Positions 23,128 to 30,537 of a stretch of DNA of 32,453 nt are shown here, piece after piece. Location of the stretch: IMG/VR virus record IMGVR_UViG_3300046168_000004, positions 1-32,453 of that record; one strand, given 5' to 3'. A program made the position numbers and the translations under genes. The stretch comes from a virus. The notes under the pieces were generated by a model. That model did not search any database, was not told where the DNA came from, and was given only the letters and a program-made list of their open reading frames with translations. Each line of letters starts with the position of its first letter. The first letter of the stretch is position 1.

Positions 23128-23219
23128 AAATTATTATAACTAATATATGCGATAAATTTTTAGAATGGTCTTTTAAACAAAATGCAAATAAAATTAACAA
23201 ACATTTAAATGGTAAATAG
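23091..23219 (+). CDS. Possible tiny gene, unknown
   Basis: A 42-residue frame starting at ATG 23091 (MYKRTKSKKKNIKIIITNIC, then DKFLEWSFKQNANKINKHLN) fills an otherwise empty 81-base gap and ends 10 bases past the next start. There is no clear SD and the product is very basic. It may be real because of tight packing, but overlap with the previous gene and low-complexity codons leave doubt. Confidence 0.35.
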   Translation: MYKRTKSKKKNIKIIITNICDKFLEWSFKQNANKINKHLNGK

Positions 23220-23628
23220 TAGAAATAAAGGTGCAGCATTCGAAAGAAAAATTGTTAATTTATTAAAAGAATTTTCTGAAGAACATAATGCAAATATCCA
23301 TATAACAAGAAATTTTGAACAGTTATATAAAAAAGGTCAATGCGATATAAACTTTTTAAATTATGCTATTGAATGCAAGTGTTATGCTGAAGGTAAAGGT
23401 TATAAATCTGGTTGGTGGGACCAAGTATGTACAGCTGCTGGTGAATCAAGGATTCCAGTTTTAGTTTATAAGTACAATAGAAGCCCAATTGAAGTAGCTT
23501 TACCATTTTGGTCAATTATGAAAGATGAGCCAAAAGATAACAATAAAATTTTTACATGCAAGTGGGAACATTTTATAGATATAATAAAAAAAAATAAAAT
23601 TTTTCAAGCATATGTCAACGGAGAATAA
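23209..23628 (+). CDS. PD-(D/E)XK endonuclease, Holliday-junction-resolvase-like
   Basis: The 139-residue protein has Glu12 (KGAAFERKIVNLLKEF), Asp46 (KGQCDINFL) and Glu55-x-Lys57 (YAIECKCY), in the order and spacing of small VRR-NUC/Hjc-type nucleases. GWWDQVCTAAGESRIPVLVY is the following helix-strand unit. It sits between the exonuclease and SSB genes, so resolving branched replication or recombination products before packaging is a sensible role. The exact substrate cannot be read from sequence. Confidence 0.7.
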   Translation: MVNSRNKGAAFERKIVNLLKEFSEEHNANIHITRNFEQLYKKGQCDINFLNYAIECKCYAEGKGYKSGWWDQVCTAAGESRIPVLVYKYNRSPIEVALPFWSIMKDEPKDNNKIFTCKWEHFIDIIKKNKIFQAYVNGE

Positions 23629-23785
23629 CAAAGATTTAAGATTTTCAGAATTTTGTGTCTTAGAATATTTAGAATATTTAGAAACAGATTTAAAAATCAA
23701 AATGAGTTTTGATGAATATGTATCGGAGTTTAGATACATGTTAATTGAAAAGTGGCGCAATGAAGCGCAACCGATAGTCCACTAA
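23612..23785 (+). CDS. Unknown 57-residue acidic protein
   Basis: The frame runs from ATG 23612 to TAA 23785, overlapping the nuclease by 17 bases. The protein is helical (SEFCVLEYLEYLETDLKIK, then SFDEYVSEFRYMLIEKW). It ends 10 bases before the SSB start, leaving the AAAGGAGG (23784-23791) for that gene. No family is recognised. Confidence 0.5.
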   Translation: MSTENNKDLRFSEFCVLEYLEYLETDLKIKMSFDEYVSEFRYMLIEKWRNEAQPIVH

Positions 23786-23795
23786 AGGAGGTTTT

Positions 23796-24377
23796 ATGGA
23801 TATTTTAGGTATAAATAGTAGTGCTGATAATGTTTTTATTAAACATAGCAGTGCAGATAAGTGTTGGATGATTGGAGATGAAATACATGAGGATATAGTG
23901 CATATTCTTGTTGATCCTTCAACTATTCAAACGGGGTGGGGTACATATGATGGAGGTTATAATTTTGTCTGGGACGATAAACCAGGCGTTTCTAAAGGAC
24001 AACCTGCATCTGATTATAAAAGAGCATTTAGTGTTTGGATATTTTCAAAAGAGCATGGGCCTAAAATTTGGCGAAGACATACATGGGGAGAAGGTCAAGG
24101 ATTTAATAATCTATGCTCTACTTTCTGGAATGATATAAAAGCTAATGAAGGCAAGGTTGTACACGTTAAATATACTGGATCAACTGTAGAAAAATTTAAG
24201 GTTGGACAATCTGCTATACCAAACTTTGAGTTTGTGAAATGGACAGATAAACCAGCTGAATTTGAAACATATGATATGGATATGCCAATGGAGCAAGCAA
24301 TAGCTGAAGCTAATGAGGCTTTTGATTTCAGTGAAACTAAAGCTAAAACTATAACTGAAGACGACTTACCTTTCTAA
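23796..24377 (+). CDS. Single-stranded DNA-binding protein
   Basis: The 193-residue protein is preceded by one of the strongest SD sites of the genome (AAAGGAGG). It is rich in aromatic residues (GWGTYDGGYNFVW, IWRRHTWGEGQGFNN) and strands as expected for an OB-fold ssDNA binder. The C-terminus is acidic and ends EDDLPF, matching the tip of bacterial SSB (DDDIPF) that recruits host repair and replication proteins. It lies directly before primase-helicase. It does not look like standard SSB in the core, so the fold is inferred, but the tail is seen. Confidence 0.75.
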   Translation: MDILGINSSADNVFIKHSSADKCWMIGDEIHEDIVHILVDPSTIQTGWGTYDGGYNFVWDDKPGVSKGQPASDYKRAFSVWIFSKEHGPKIWRRHTWGEGQGFNNLCSTFWNDIKANEGKVVHVKYTGSTVEKFKVGQSAIPNFEFVKWTDKPAEFETYDMDMPMEQAIAEANEAFDFSETKAKTITEDDLPF

Positions 24378-26207
24378 ATGAACAACGAAGTTAACTTTGT
24401 ACAGTTAGCTCCGCAAATCGGTAAGCAGTTACTTGGTAATCCTACAAAGGAAAGTAGTAATGAAATAAGATGGGGCACTAATGGAAGTTGGTGCCTTGAT
24501 CTTGAGACAGGATTATTTTTTAGCTTTGAATTAGATGAGGGTGGTGGAGTTATATGGTTAATAGATCACTTTAACCAAAATAGAAATGATATATTAAAAA
24601 TGTATAGTCCTGAAATAAAAGAAGAGAAAAAGACATACAAAAAATATACATATATACAAATGCAAGAATTAGCAAAACAAGCTGATTTTATTTTAAAGTA
24701 CACTAACACTTTTGTTGTAATGAGGTTTCCTGAAAAGCATTACATAAAGCAGAAGTATGCACCTTTTTATAAGGAAGGAGATAATTGGTATTTAAAAAGG
24801 CCTGATGGATTAATGCCTATTTATTATAAAGATGCTGAAGGATCTGTTGTAATAAGCGAAGGAGAAAAAGCTACGATTGGTTGCAATCAACTTTATGATG
24901 GACCAACAGCGACATGGCATGGCGGAGTTAATAGTTGGAAAAAAGCTGATTGGAGTCCAATATTTAATAAAAGCATAATTATATGGCCTGATAACGATGA
25001 TGCTGGTTTTAAATGTGCTGAAGAGCTAGGTAGATATTTAACAGAGAATAATTGCTCTGTACAAATAGCAAAAATACCAGAATCTTTTAATGAAAAAGAT
25101 GACTTATATGATGCTTATAAAAGAGGTGACTATAATAAAGAAACTTTTAAGCAATATATAGAATCTTCTGTTTCAAAACCACAAAAACCATCATTAGTAT
25201 TAAGAAAAATATCTGATTTGATCTCTAATATACAAGAGCCAGAATGGATTATTGAAGATATTATGGAAAAAGATTCTGTTATAGATATATATGGTGCTCC
25301 TAAAAGTGGTAAATCATTTATTGCAATTGATATGGCTTTATGTTCTTCTTTAGGTATACCTTGGCAAGATCATAAAACAGAACAAACACCTATTATTTAT
25401 TTAGCAGGTGAGGGTCAAAGAGGTATTGCAAGACGTGTGCAAGCATGGGAACATTACTATGGACACGATTTATATAACGCTAAGATGTTTGTATCAGATA
25501 GAGGCGTAAGGTTTTTAGACGAAAAAGATCATCAAAACTTAATTAATCATATACATCAAATTGCTAATGAGTTTGGGGATATTGGCTGTTTATATGTAGA
25601 CACGCTAGCTCGTAATTTTGGTGCTGGAAACGAAAATAGTACTGAAGATATGAATAAATTTATTGAACGAGTGGACCATCTAAAGTCAGAGTTTAGTTGT
25701 TGTATAGCTTTAATACATCATACAGGGCATAGTAGTTCGGGAAGAGCACGTGGCTCCTCTGTGCTTCCTGCGGCTGTAGATGCAGAATTTGCTGTAAAAA
25801 GACCTAAAGACGAGGGTGAAGAAATGAAGGTAGAGTTTACACAAACATTAATAAAAGATGGTAAACCTATGGGACCTAAATATTTTAAGTTTAAAGAGAT
25901 AGATTTAGTTAATTATCCTGGAATGACTTCAGGAGTACTAGTTAAAACTGAGTATGACATATTTAAAGAAGAAGATTCTAAAATAGATGAAACTATTGCA
26001 GTTATTGCAGAAATACAAGAAGAGAGAGCTAAATTAGATAATGTGGACCCTATATCAATTTGGGTAACTCAGAAAGAGATTATTAATGCGTCAGATTTAA
26101 AAGATAGCACAGTTAAACAGCGTGTAAAAAGGTTAAAAGAAGCTGGGAAGATTTATTATGAACAAGGTAAAGGTTATCAAGCTAAAAAGTATGATGTTAT
26201 TGATTAG
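24378..26207 (+). CDS. Primase-helicase (TOPRIM + RepA-like AAA ATPase)
   Basis: The 609-residue protein joins two activities. The N-terminal third is primase-like without a zinc finger (GLFFSFELDEGGGVIWLIDH), and a TOPRIM-type site: Glu161/Glu163 in ISEGEKATIG and Asp205/Asp208 in IWPDNDDAGF. Residues about 290-520 are an AAA_25/RepA helicase: Walker A GAPKSGKS (306-313), Walker B LYVDTL (Asp408), ALIHHTGHSSSGRARGSS with sensor and arginine residues. A C-terminal winged helix (VTQKEIINASDLKDSTVKQR) may bind the iterons that begin at this gene's stop codon. No polymerase is present, so it should load a host replisome. Confidence 0.88.
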   Translation: MNNEVNFVQLAPQIGKQLLGNPTKESSNEIRWGTNGSWCLDLETGLFFSFELDEGGGVIWLIDHFNQNRNDILKMYSPEIKEEKKTYKKYTYIQMQELAKQADFILKYTNTFVVMRFPEKHYIKQKYAPFYKEGDNWYLKRPDGLMPIYYKDAEGSVVISEGEKATIGCNQLYDGPTATWHGGVNSWKKADWSPIFNKSIIIWPDNDDAGFKCAEELGRYLTENNCSVQIAKIPESFNEKDDLYDAYKRGDYNKETFKQYIESSVSKPQKPSLVLRKISDLISNIQEPEWIIEDIMEKDSVIDIYGAPKSGKSFIAIDMALCSSLGIPWQDHKTEQTPIIYLAGEGQRGIARRVQAWEHYYGHDLYNAKMFVSDRGVRFLDEKDHQNLINHIHQIANEFGDIGCLYVDTLARNFGAGNENSTEDMNKFIERVDHLKSEFSCCIALIHHTGHSSSGRARGSSVLPAAVDAEFAVKRPKDEGEEMKVEFTQTLIKDGKPMGPKYFKFKEIDLVNYPGMTSGVLVKTEYDIFKEEDSKIDETIAVIAEIQEERAKLDNVDPISIWVTQKEIINASDLKDSTVKQRVKRLKEAGKIYYEQGKGYQAKKYDVID

Positions 26208-26370
26208 TTACATAATTAGTTACATTAGTTACATCTTAGTTACATTTATCATGCAACTTAAAGAGAAAAAGAGTTACATTTTGAGTTACATACATATACC
26301 TTTAGGTATATGTAACTCATGTAACCTTTTAATAAGTTAATTTTTAATAAAATGTAACCTTTAATGTAAC
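26207..26370 (+). repeat. Iteron array, candidate replication origin
   Basis: Ten copies of one 7-mer fill this gap. Six forward GTTACAT start at 26207, 26219, 26228, 26239, 26273 and 26285; four inverted ATGTAAC start at 26310, 26319, 26352 and 26364. Many sit 9-12 bases apart, about one helical turn. The two arms face each other across a hairpin (26283-26318). An AT-rich stretch at 26331-26355 could melt. Position straight after the primase-helicase gene is that of an iteron origin. An operator array is the alternative. Base composition predicts only a handful of such 7-mers in the whole genome. Confidence 0.8.
26283..26318 (+). repeat. Central hairpin of the iteron array
   Basis: ACATATACC (26292-26300) and GGTATATGT (26305-26313) form a perfect 9-bp stem with loop TTTA. 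GAGTT (26283-26287) and AACTC (26314-26318) extend it by 5 bp past a 4-base bulge. It is the centre of symmetry between the forward and inverted iterons. There is no T-run, so a terminator is unlikely. Confidence 0.7.
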
Positions 26371-26371
26371 T

Positions 26372-26893
26372 ATGAACAATAAAGATAAAAAAATAAAAGA
26401 ATTAGAAAAGATCGAAAAAAATAGATTGTTGAATGAATCATTACAAGAATTAAATAAAGTTAGATCGAGAATAACGTTAGAATGGGGCAATAAACGCATA
26501 ATGCAAATAATTAGTCCTGAATTATTATTAAGATTTAAAAGAGCTAAAAGAAAATATGATACAGAGCATTATAAAACAGATAACATAGAACTTAATAAAA
26601 TGATGGTTAGAGCTTACGAAGCCTTAATAGATGATGCTATTAATAGAGGTTATAGTAAATTATTACCAGGTTTTATATATACAGTTCACCCTAAAACACA
26701 AGATAATATTATTATTTGTATAAATGAAGATGATGTACCAGTTGCATTTAATAAATACCAATCTAAGGAAGATGTTATAATTTTTCACATTAGTGAAATA
26801 TTAATATCAATGAAAGAAGATTTTATAAAATTAAAAAAACAAACACACAAAATAGGTGGAGTGATATCAAGATATGAAAGTATCAATACATAA
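26372..26893 (+). CDS. Unknown protein, 173 residues
   Basis: The start follows the last iteron by one base, so a leader longer than the repeat cannot exist. The N-terminal 35 residues are a charged helix (DKKIKELEKIEKNRLLNESL). The middle (ISPELLLRFKRAKRKYDTEH, then MMVRAYEALIDDAINRGYSK) is helical, and the C-terminal half has strands (IYTVHPKTQDNIIICINEDD). Layout recalls a family seen in alphaproteobacterial phages upstream of terminase genes, but I cannot name it. Confidence 0.6.
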   Translation: MNNKDKKIKELEKIEKNRLLNESLQELNKVRSRITLEWGNKRIMQIISPELLLRFKRAKRKYDTEHYKTDNIELNKMMVRAYEALIDDAINRGYSKLLPGFIYTVHPKTQDNIIICINEDDVPVAFNKYQSKEDVIIFHISEILISMKEDFIKLKKQTHKIGGVISRYESINT

Positions 26894-27464
26894 TAATATA
26901 AAAAGTTTTAATAAAGACTTACAAAAGTTTAAAAAAGTTGATATACCTGATATTACCCGAATAGCTTTAAATGATACTGCTAAACGTGTACAAGAGTTAG
27001 AAATAATGTCTATGAAGAAATCTTTTAATAAACCACGTCCTCAAACTTTAAAGAGCATTTATGTGATTTTTGCTAAGAAAAATAAACTTAAAGCTACTAT
27101 AACTTTTAGAGATTGGGCCCAAGATTTTATAAACAGAAACATTGTTGGAGGAGTTAGGCCAGTTAAGAATACAGCAGTACCTACACCTAACGCAAAACTA
27201 AATCAATACGGGAACATACCAGGAAGAAAATCAGGTGTTATAAAAGGTAAACAGTTTAAAGCAACAATTAAAGGTACTTATGGAGTTTTTGAACCTAAAA
27301 AAGACGGCTTAAAAATAATACATAGGTTCGTTACAAACCCACAATATAGACCCATATTTCCTTTTTATAGAGTAGCTGTTAAGGCTGCTAATTATATTGC
27401 GCCATTAAAGTTTGAAAAGGTTGCTAATTACTATATAAAGAAAGCCGGATATAAATCAAAATGA
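26874..27464 (+). CDS. gpZ-like minor tail/tail completion candidate
   Basis: The 196-residue, very basic protein has an N-terminal helix (IPDITRIALNDTAKRVQELE), then MKKSFNKPRPQTLKSIYVIF and a Gly/Lys-rich middle (IPGRKSGVIKGKQFKATIKG), and ends with a helix (FYRVAVKAANYIAPLKFEKV). This resembles lambda gpZ-type tail completion proteins (helix with A-L-N, basic core, C-terminal helix). It is not in the tail operon but between replication and terminase genes. It overlaps both neighbours. Family call is tentative. Confidence 0.45.
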   Translation: MKVSIHNNIKSFNKDLQKFKKVDIPDITRIALNDTAKRVQELEIMSMKKSFNKPRPQTLKSIYVIFAKKNKLKATITFRDWAQDFINRNIVGGVRPVKNTAVPTPNAKLNQYGNIPGRKSGVIKGKQFKATIKGTYGVFEPKKDGLKIIHRFVTNPQYRPIFPFYRVAVKAANYIAPLKFEKVANYYIKKAGYKSK

Positions 27465-27871
27465 TTTTCTCTAAATCGCTAAGCATGGGTATTAATTATG
27501 AAGAAAAGGTTGTAAAACTTTTACGTAATAAATATCCTTTAACAACAAGAATCAACGGTCAATTTTTAGATTATGATATATGGATCCCAGAGCTGCATAA
27601 GAGTGTTGAGGTTAAATATGATAAGAGGTCAGAAACTACAGGTAATATTATTATTGAATACGAAAGAAATAAAAAACCTGGAGACATATTAACTACTAAA
27701 GCAGATTACTGGTGCATTCATACTATTACAGGATTAGTATGGATCAAACCTTTAAAGATTATTGAATGCATACTAAGAGAGGAATGTTCACCAGTAAAAA
27801 TAAGATCAGCCAAATGTTTTTTAATTCCTATACCTACATTAAAAGGTTATACAAAGGATGGTGATCTATGA
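27461..27871 (+). CDS. PD-(D/E)XK nuclease next to terminase
   Basis: The 136-residue protein shows Glu14/15 (NYEEKVVKLLRNKY), Asp39 (FLDYDIWIPE) and Glu50-x-Lys52 (KSVEVKYDKR), then NIIIEYERNKKPGDI and YWCIHTITGLVWI. This is the PD-(D/E)XK core with a typical beta hairpin after it. Cos-type phages often carry an HNH nuclease beside terminase that helps genome cutting; here a PD-(D/E)XK enzyme sits in that spot. A restriction-like or packaging role is possible, not proven. Confidence 0.65.
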   Translation: MIFSKSLSMGINYEEKVVKLLRNKYPLTTRINGQFLDYDIWIPELHKSVEVKYDKRSETTGNIIIEYERNKKPGDILTTKADYWCIHTITGLVWIKPLKIIECILREECSPVKIRSAKCFLIPIPTLKGYTKDGDL

Positions 27872-27999
27872 TTAGTTTAATAACATATCCGAAAACAATA
27901 GTTACTTTACAGGATATAACTCGCGTGGTTATTCGCTCACGGCATTTCATTAGACAAACGTTTCAAAAATTGAGTTTAATTTTAAATTATGGCAAGTAG
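27868..27999 (+). CDS. Doubtful small frame over the cos-like region
   Basis: A 43-residue frame from ATG 27868 (overlapping the nuclease stop as ATGA) to TAG 27999 covers the gap before the small terminase. It reads MISLITYPKTIVTLQDITRV, then VIRSRHFIRQTFQKLSLILN. It has no family and overlaps the small terminase start by 11 bases. The local DNA is richer in G+C and contains a cos-like run, so it may not be translated. Confidence 0.28.
   Translation: MISLITYPKTIVTLQDITRVVIRSRHFIRQTFQKLSLILNYGK
27920..27940 (+). other. Candidate cos site
   Basis: CTCGCGTGGTTATTCGCT, about 50 bases before the small terminase, closely resembles from memory the lambda cosN stretch CTCGCGGGTTTTCGCT, with one or two insertions. 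It stands out as G+C-rich in AT-rich surroundings and has a partial dyad (GCG ... CGC). The terminase pair is of the lambda Nu1/GpA type, which cuts at cos, and the site is on the expected side of the small subunit gene. Cut positions cannot be read from the sequence. Confidence 0.4.
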
Positions 28000-28501
28000 A
28001 AAAGATGTTGCTGAACATTTGTTCATGTCAGTACAAAATGTGGGTAAATTGGTTGAAAAAGGCATATTTAAGCCAAAACCTGGCCCAAATCCATTAGATT
28101 TAGACCATTGCAGACAATCTTACATAGAAGAGCTGCAACAAAAGGCAAGATATACGCTAAAAGATGGTACAGGAGACATAACCGAAGAAAAAACTAAATT
28201 AACTGCAGCACAAGCTAAAAAAGCTCAATTAGATGTTGCTGTAATAGAAGGCAAGTTAATACCTACAGATCAAGTTGAGTCTACATGGATTAACTATGCT
28301 TCAAACTGTAGAGGTAAACTTTTAACAATACCAAACAAAGTTAGTCATTTAGTTTTAGCAAGTGATGATTTTAACGAAGTAGAAAAGATAATTAAAGATT
28401 CAATATATGAAGCATTAGAGGAATTAGCAAATGACCCAATACCAAGAGAATATAGAGAAAATACTCTTATCGACAAAGAAAACTTGGACTCCACCACCTA
28501 A
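27989..28501 (+). CDS. Terminase small subunit, Nu1-like
   Basis: The 170-residue protein begins with a winged-helix DNA-binding segment (SRKDVAEHLFMSVQNVGKLV, then EKGIFKPKPG) like Nu1, which binds cosB. The middle is a coiled coil (TKLTAAQAKKAQLDVAVIEG, then KLIPTDQVESTW), a pattern widely shared by Nu1-type subunits. The C-terminus would contact the large subunit. It overlaps the large terminase start by 71 bases. Confidence 0.85.
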   Translation: MASRKDVAEHLFMSVQNVGKLVEKGIFKPKPGPNPLDLDHCRQSYIEELQQKARYTLKDGTGDITEEKTKLTAAQAKKAQLDVAVIEGKLIPTDQVESTWINYASNCRGKLLTIPNKVSHLVLASDDFNEVEKIIKDSIYEALEELANDPIPREYRENTLIDKENLDSTT

Positions 28502-30257
28502 TCTAACTGTTTCAGAATGGGCTGATCAGTATAGAACACTGTCACCTGAATCATCAGCAGAGGCTGGTATGTGGAAAACATCAAGAGCTCCTTATCAAAA
28601 AGGAATTATGGATGCTGTTAACGATCCTAAAATTAATACTATTGTTTTTATGAAAAGCGCACAAGTTGGCGCTACTGAAATATTAAATAACATAGTTGCT
28701 TATTATATTGATCAGGACCCAAGCCCTTGCTTAGTACTGCAACCAACATTACAAATGGCGCAAGCGTGGAGTAAAGATAGACTTGCTAATATGATTCGCG
28801 ATTGTGATAGGTTAAGAGCTAAAGTAAAAGATCCTAGAAGTAAAGATAGTTCAAACACTGTTTTGTCAAAACAATTCCCAGGAGGCAATATAAATATTGT
28901 TGGATCAAACTCAGCAGCAGGACTAGCTTCAAGACCAATAAGGGTTTTGCTTTGCGACGAGATAGATCGATATGATCCAAGCGCAGGAGCTGAAGGTGAC
29001 CCAATAAACTTAGCAATAAAACGTACAACAACATTTTGGAACAGAAAAGTGTTTATTACATCTACGCCAACTATAAAAGGGTTATCAAGAATTGAGGTTG
29101 CATTTGAACAATCAGATCAACGTTATTACCATGTTCCATGTCCTGAATGTAATGAATATCAAACGTTAGAGTGGGAGCAAATACACTGGGAATCTAAAAA
29201 ACCTGAGACAGCTGAATATACTTGTAAGCATTGCGAGTTTGTAATACCTGAAACTAAAAAAATGTGGATGCTTTCACAAGGTAAATGGGTAGCTACAGAG
29301 GAGACTAAGAAAACTGCAGGATTTCATATATCAGAGTTATATTCACCCTGGAGAACCTGGAAAGATATGGCTGTAGATTTTTATGCAGTTAAAAGTCAAC
29401 CTGAAATGTTAAAAACATGGGTTAATACTGCGTTAGGCAAAACATTCGATGATCCAGGTGAAAGTATTGAGCATAGCTCATTAATGAATGAAAGAGAAGA
29501 ATACGATTATACAAATATTCCAAACAATGTTTTGTTAATTACTTCTGGAGTCGATGTTCAAGGCGATAGACTTGAAGCACAAACTATTGGTTGGGGACAA
29601 AACAATGAGGCATGGGTTTTAGATTATAGAGTATTTTTTGGAGATCCATCTAGTAATTTAGTTTGGAAAGATTTAGACACTTATCTTGGTACAGTATTTA
29701 AAAGAGAAGATGATAAATCTTTAAGGATTGCTTGCTCATGCGTAGATTCAGGTGGACATCATACGCAGCAGGTTTATGCTTTTACATCTAAACGTGTTCA
29801 TAGAAAAGTATTTGCTATTAAAGGACAGTCTCAAAGTAATAAACCTATTGCTGGCAGACCTTCATTTATTGGTCGTTCTAGGCATATACTTTATCCAGTT
29901 GGATCAGATACGGCAAAAGAAGCTATTTATACAAGATTAAAATCTGAAACTAAAACAATACATTTCCCAGCAACTGTTGATGAAGAATACTTTAGACAAC
30001 TTACATCTGAAAAACGTATTATTAAGTATTTTAAAGGTGCTAAAAAGTTTGAATGGGTTAAGAAAACAACAAGAAATGAAGCATTAGATACGTTTGTTTA
30101 TGGATTAGCTGCTTTATATATACTTCAGCCAAACTATAACAGATTAGAGCAATTAATTAATAAAAATCAATCTACACAAGCAGAACATACAAAAAACATT
30201 AAAAAAGAATCATTTAGAGCCAATAATAGACCTAACTGGGTAAATAATTGGAAATAA
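28431..30257 (+). CDS. Terminase large subunit, lambda GpA family
   Basis: The 608-residue motor and nuclease matches GpA (lambda 641 residues). WADQYRTLSPESSAEAGMWK is the family start; the ATPase P-loop is the variant KSAQVGATE (lambda KSARVGYSK), Walker B is VLLCDEIDRY and the coupling motif ITSTPT follows. A zinc-like CPEC...CKHC pair lies near residues 238-265. The nuclease part includes SGVDVQGDRLEAQ, CVDSGGHHTQQVY and a late NEALDTFVYGLAAL. GAGG nine bases upstream supports the start despite the long overlap. It is the last gene before the second promoter. Confidence 0.94.
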   Translation: MTQYQENIEKILLSTKKTWTPPPNLTVSEWADQYRTLSPESSAEAGMWKTSRAPYQKGIMDAVNDPKINTIVFMKSAQVGATEILNNIVAYYIDQDPSPCLVLQPTLQMAQAWSKDRLANMIRDCDRLRAKVKDPRSKDSSNTVLSKQFPGGNINIVGSNSAAGLASRPIRVLLCDEIDRYDPSAGAEGDPINLAIKRTTTFWNRKVFITSTPTIKGLSRIEVAFEQSDQRYYHVPCPECNEYQTLEWEQIHWESKKPETAEYTCKHCEFVIPETKKMWMLSQGKWVATEETKKTAGFHISELYSPWRTWKDMAVDFYAVKSQPEMLKTWVNTALGKTFDDPGESIEHSSLMNEREEYDYTNIPNNVLLITSGVDVQGDRLEAQTIGWGQNNEAWVLDYRVFFGDPSSNLVWKDLDTYLGTVFKREDDKSLRIACSCVDSGGHHTQQVYAFTSKRVHRKVFAIKGQSQSNKPIAGRPSFIGRSRHILYPVGSDTAKEAIYTRLKSETKTIHFPATVDEEYFRQLTSEKRIIKYFKGAKKFEWVKKTTRNEALDTFVYGLAALYILQPNYNRLEQLINKNQSTQAEHTKNIKKESFRANNRPNWVNNWK

Positions 30258-30336
30258 ATATATAAAAAAGTATACTTTTATATATAAACTATAGTAGAAT
30301 ATACTCATGTTAAATAAAAATAAGGAGTTAAATAAC
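30252..30336 (+). promoter_or_regulatory. Early-type promoter and leader, copy 2
   Basis: This copy repeats 20215-20300 almost base for base: palindrome AAAAGTATACTTTT (30266-30279) inside TATATA arms, -10-like TAGAAT (30295-30300), and leader ending AAGGAG (30322-30327) nine bases before ATG 30337. The -10 to ATG distance is 42 in both copies. Differences cluster between the palindrome and the -10. It starts right after the large terminase stop and drives the nucleotide cassette. Confidence 0.72.
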
Positions 30337-30525
30337 ATGGATAAATTAGAAAAAAGAATAGAACAAGTTAAAGCATTTTTAACAATAGCTAAGTTGCATT
30401 TAGATAATGGTATTGAATATGGTGACAGAGATATTAATGATCACATTGCAGGTTTAGAAATGGAGCTAAGTGTTTTAACTAACACTACAATACAAACAGA
30501 ACTTGACAACATTTGGAGTAAATAA
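30337..30525 (+). CDS. Unknown first gene of the cassette, 62 residues
   Basis: I use ATG 30337 with its perfect SD; the in-frame ATG 30307 would add the leader-encoded ten residues. The protein is helical and acidic (LEKRIEQVKAFLTIAKLHLD, then DRDINDHIAGLEMELSVLTN). It resembles the early-operon first gene at 20301 only in its shared leader and helical nature. Function unknown. Confidence 0.62.
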   Translation: MDKLEKRIEQVKAFLTIAKLHLDNGIEYGDRDINDHIAGLEMELSVLTNTTIQTELDNIWSK

Positions 30526-30537
30526 AAAAGTTACATC

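Noticed and set aside
26283-26318. Rho-independent terminator after the primase-helicase
   Set aside because: The stem is A/T-rich, bulged and lacks a T-run; it is better explained as the centre of the iteron array.
26158-26340. Plus-strand open frame across the iterons
   Set aside because: Its codons are the GTTACAT repeats themselves (repeated S-Y-I) and it starts inside the helicase gene; it is explained by the array.
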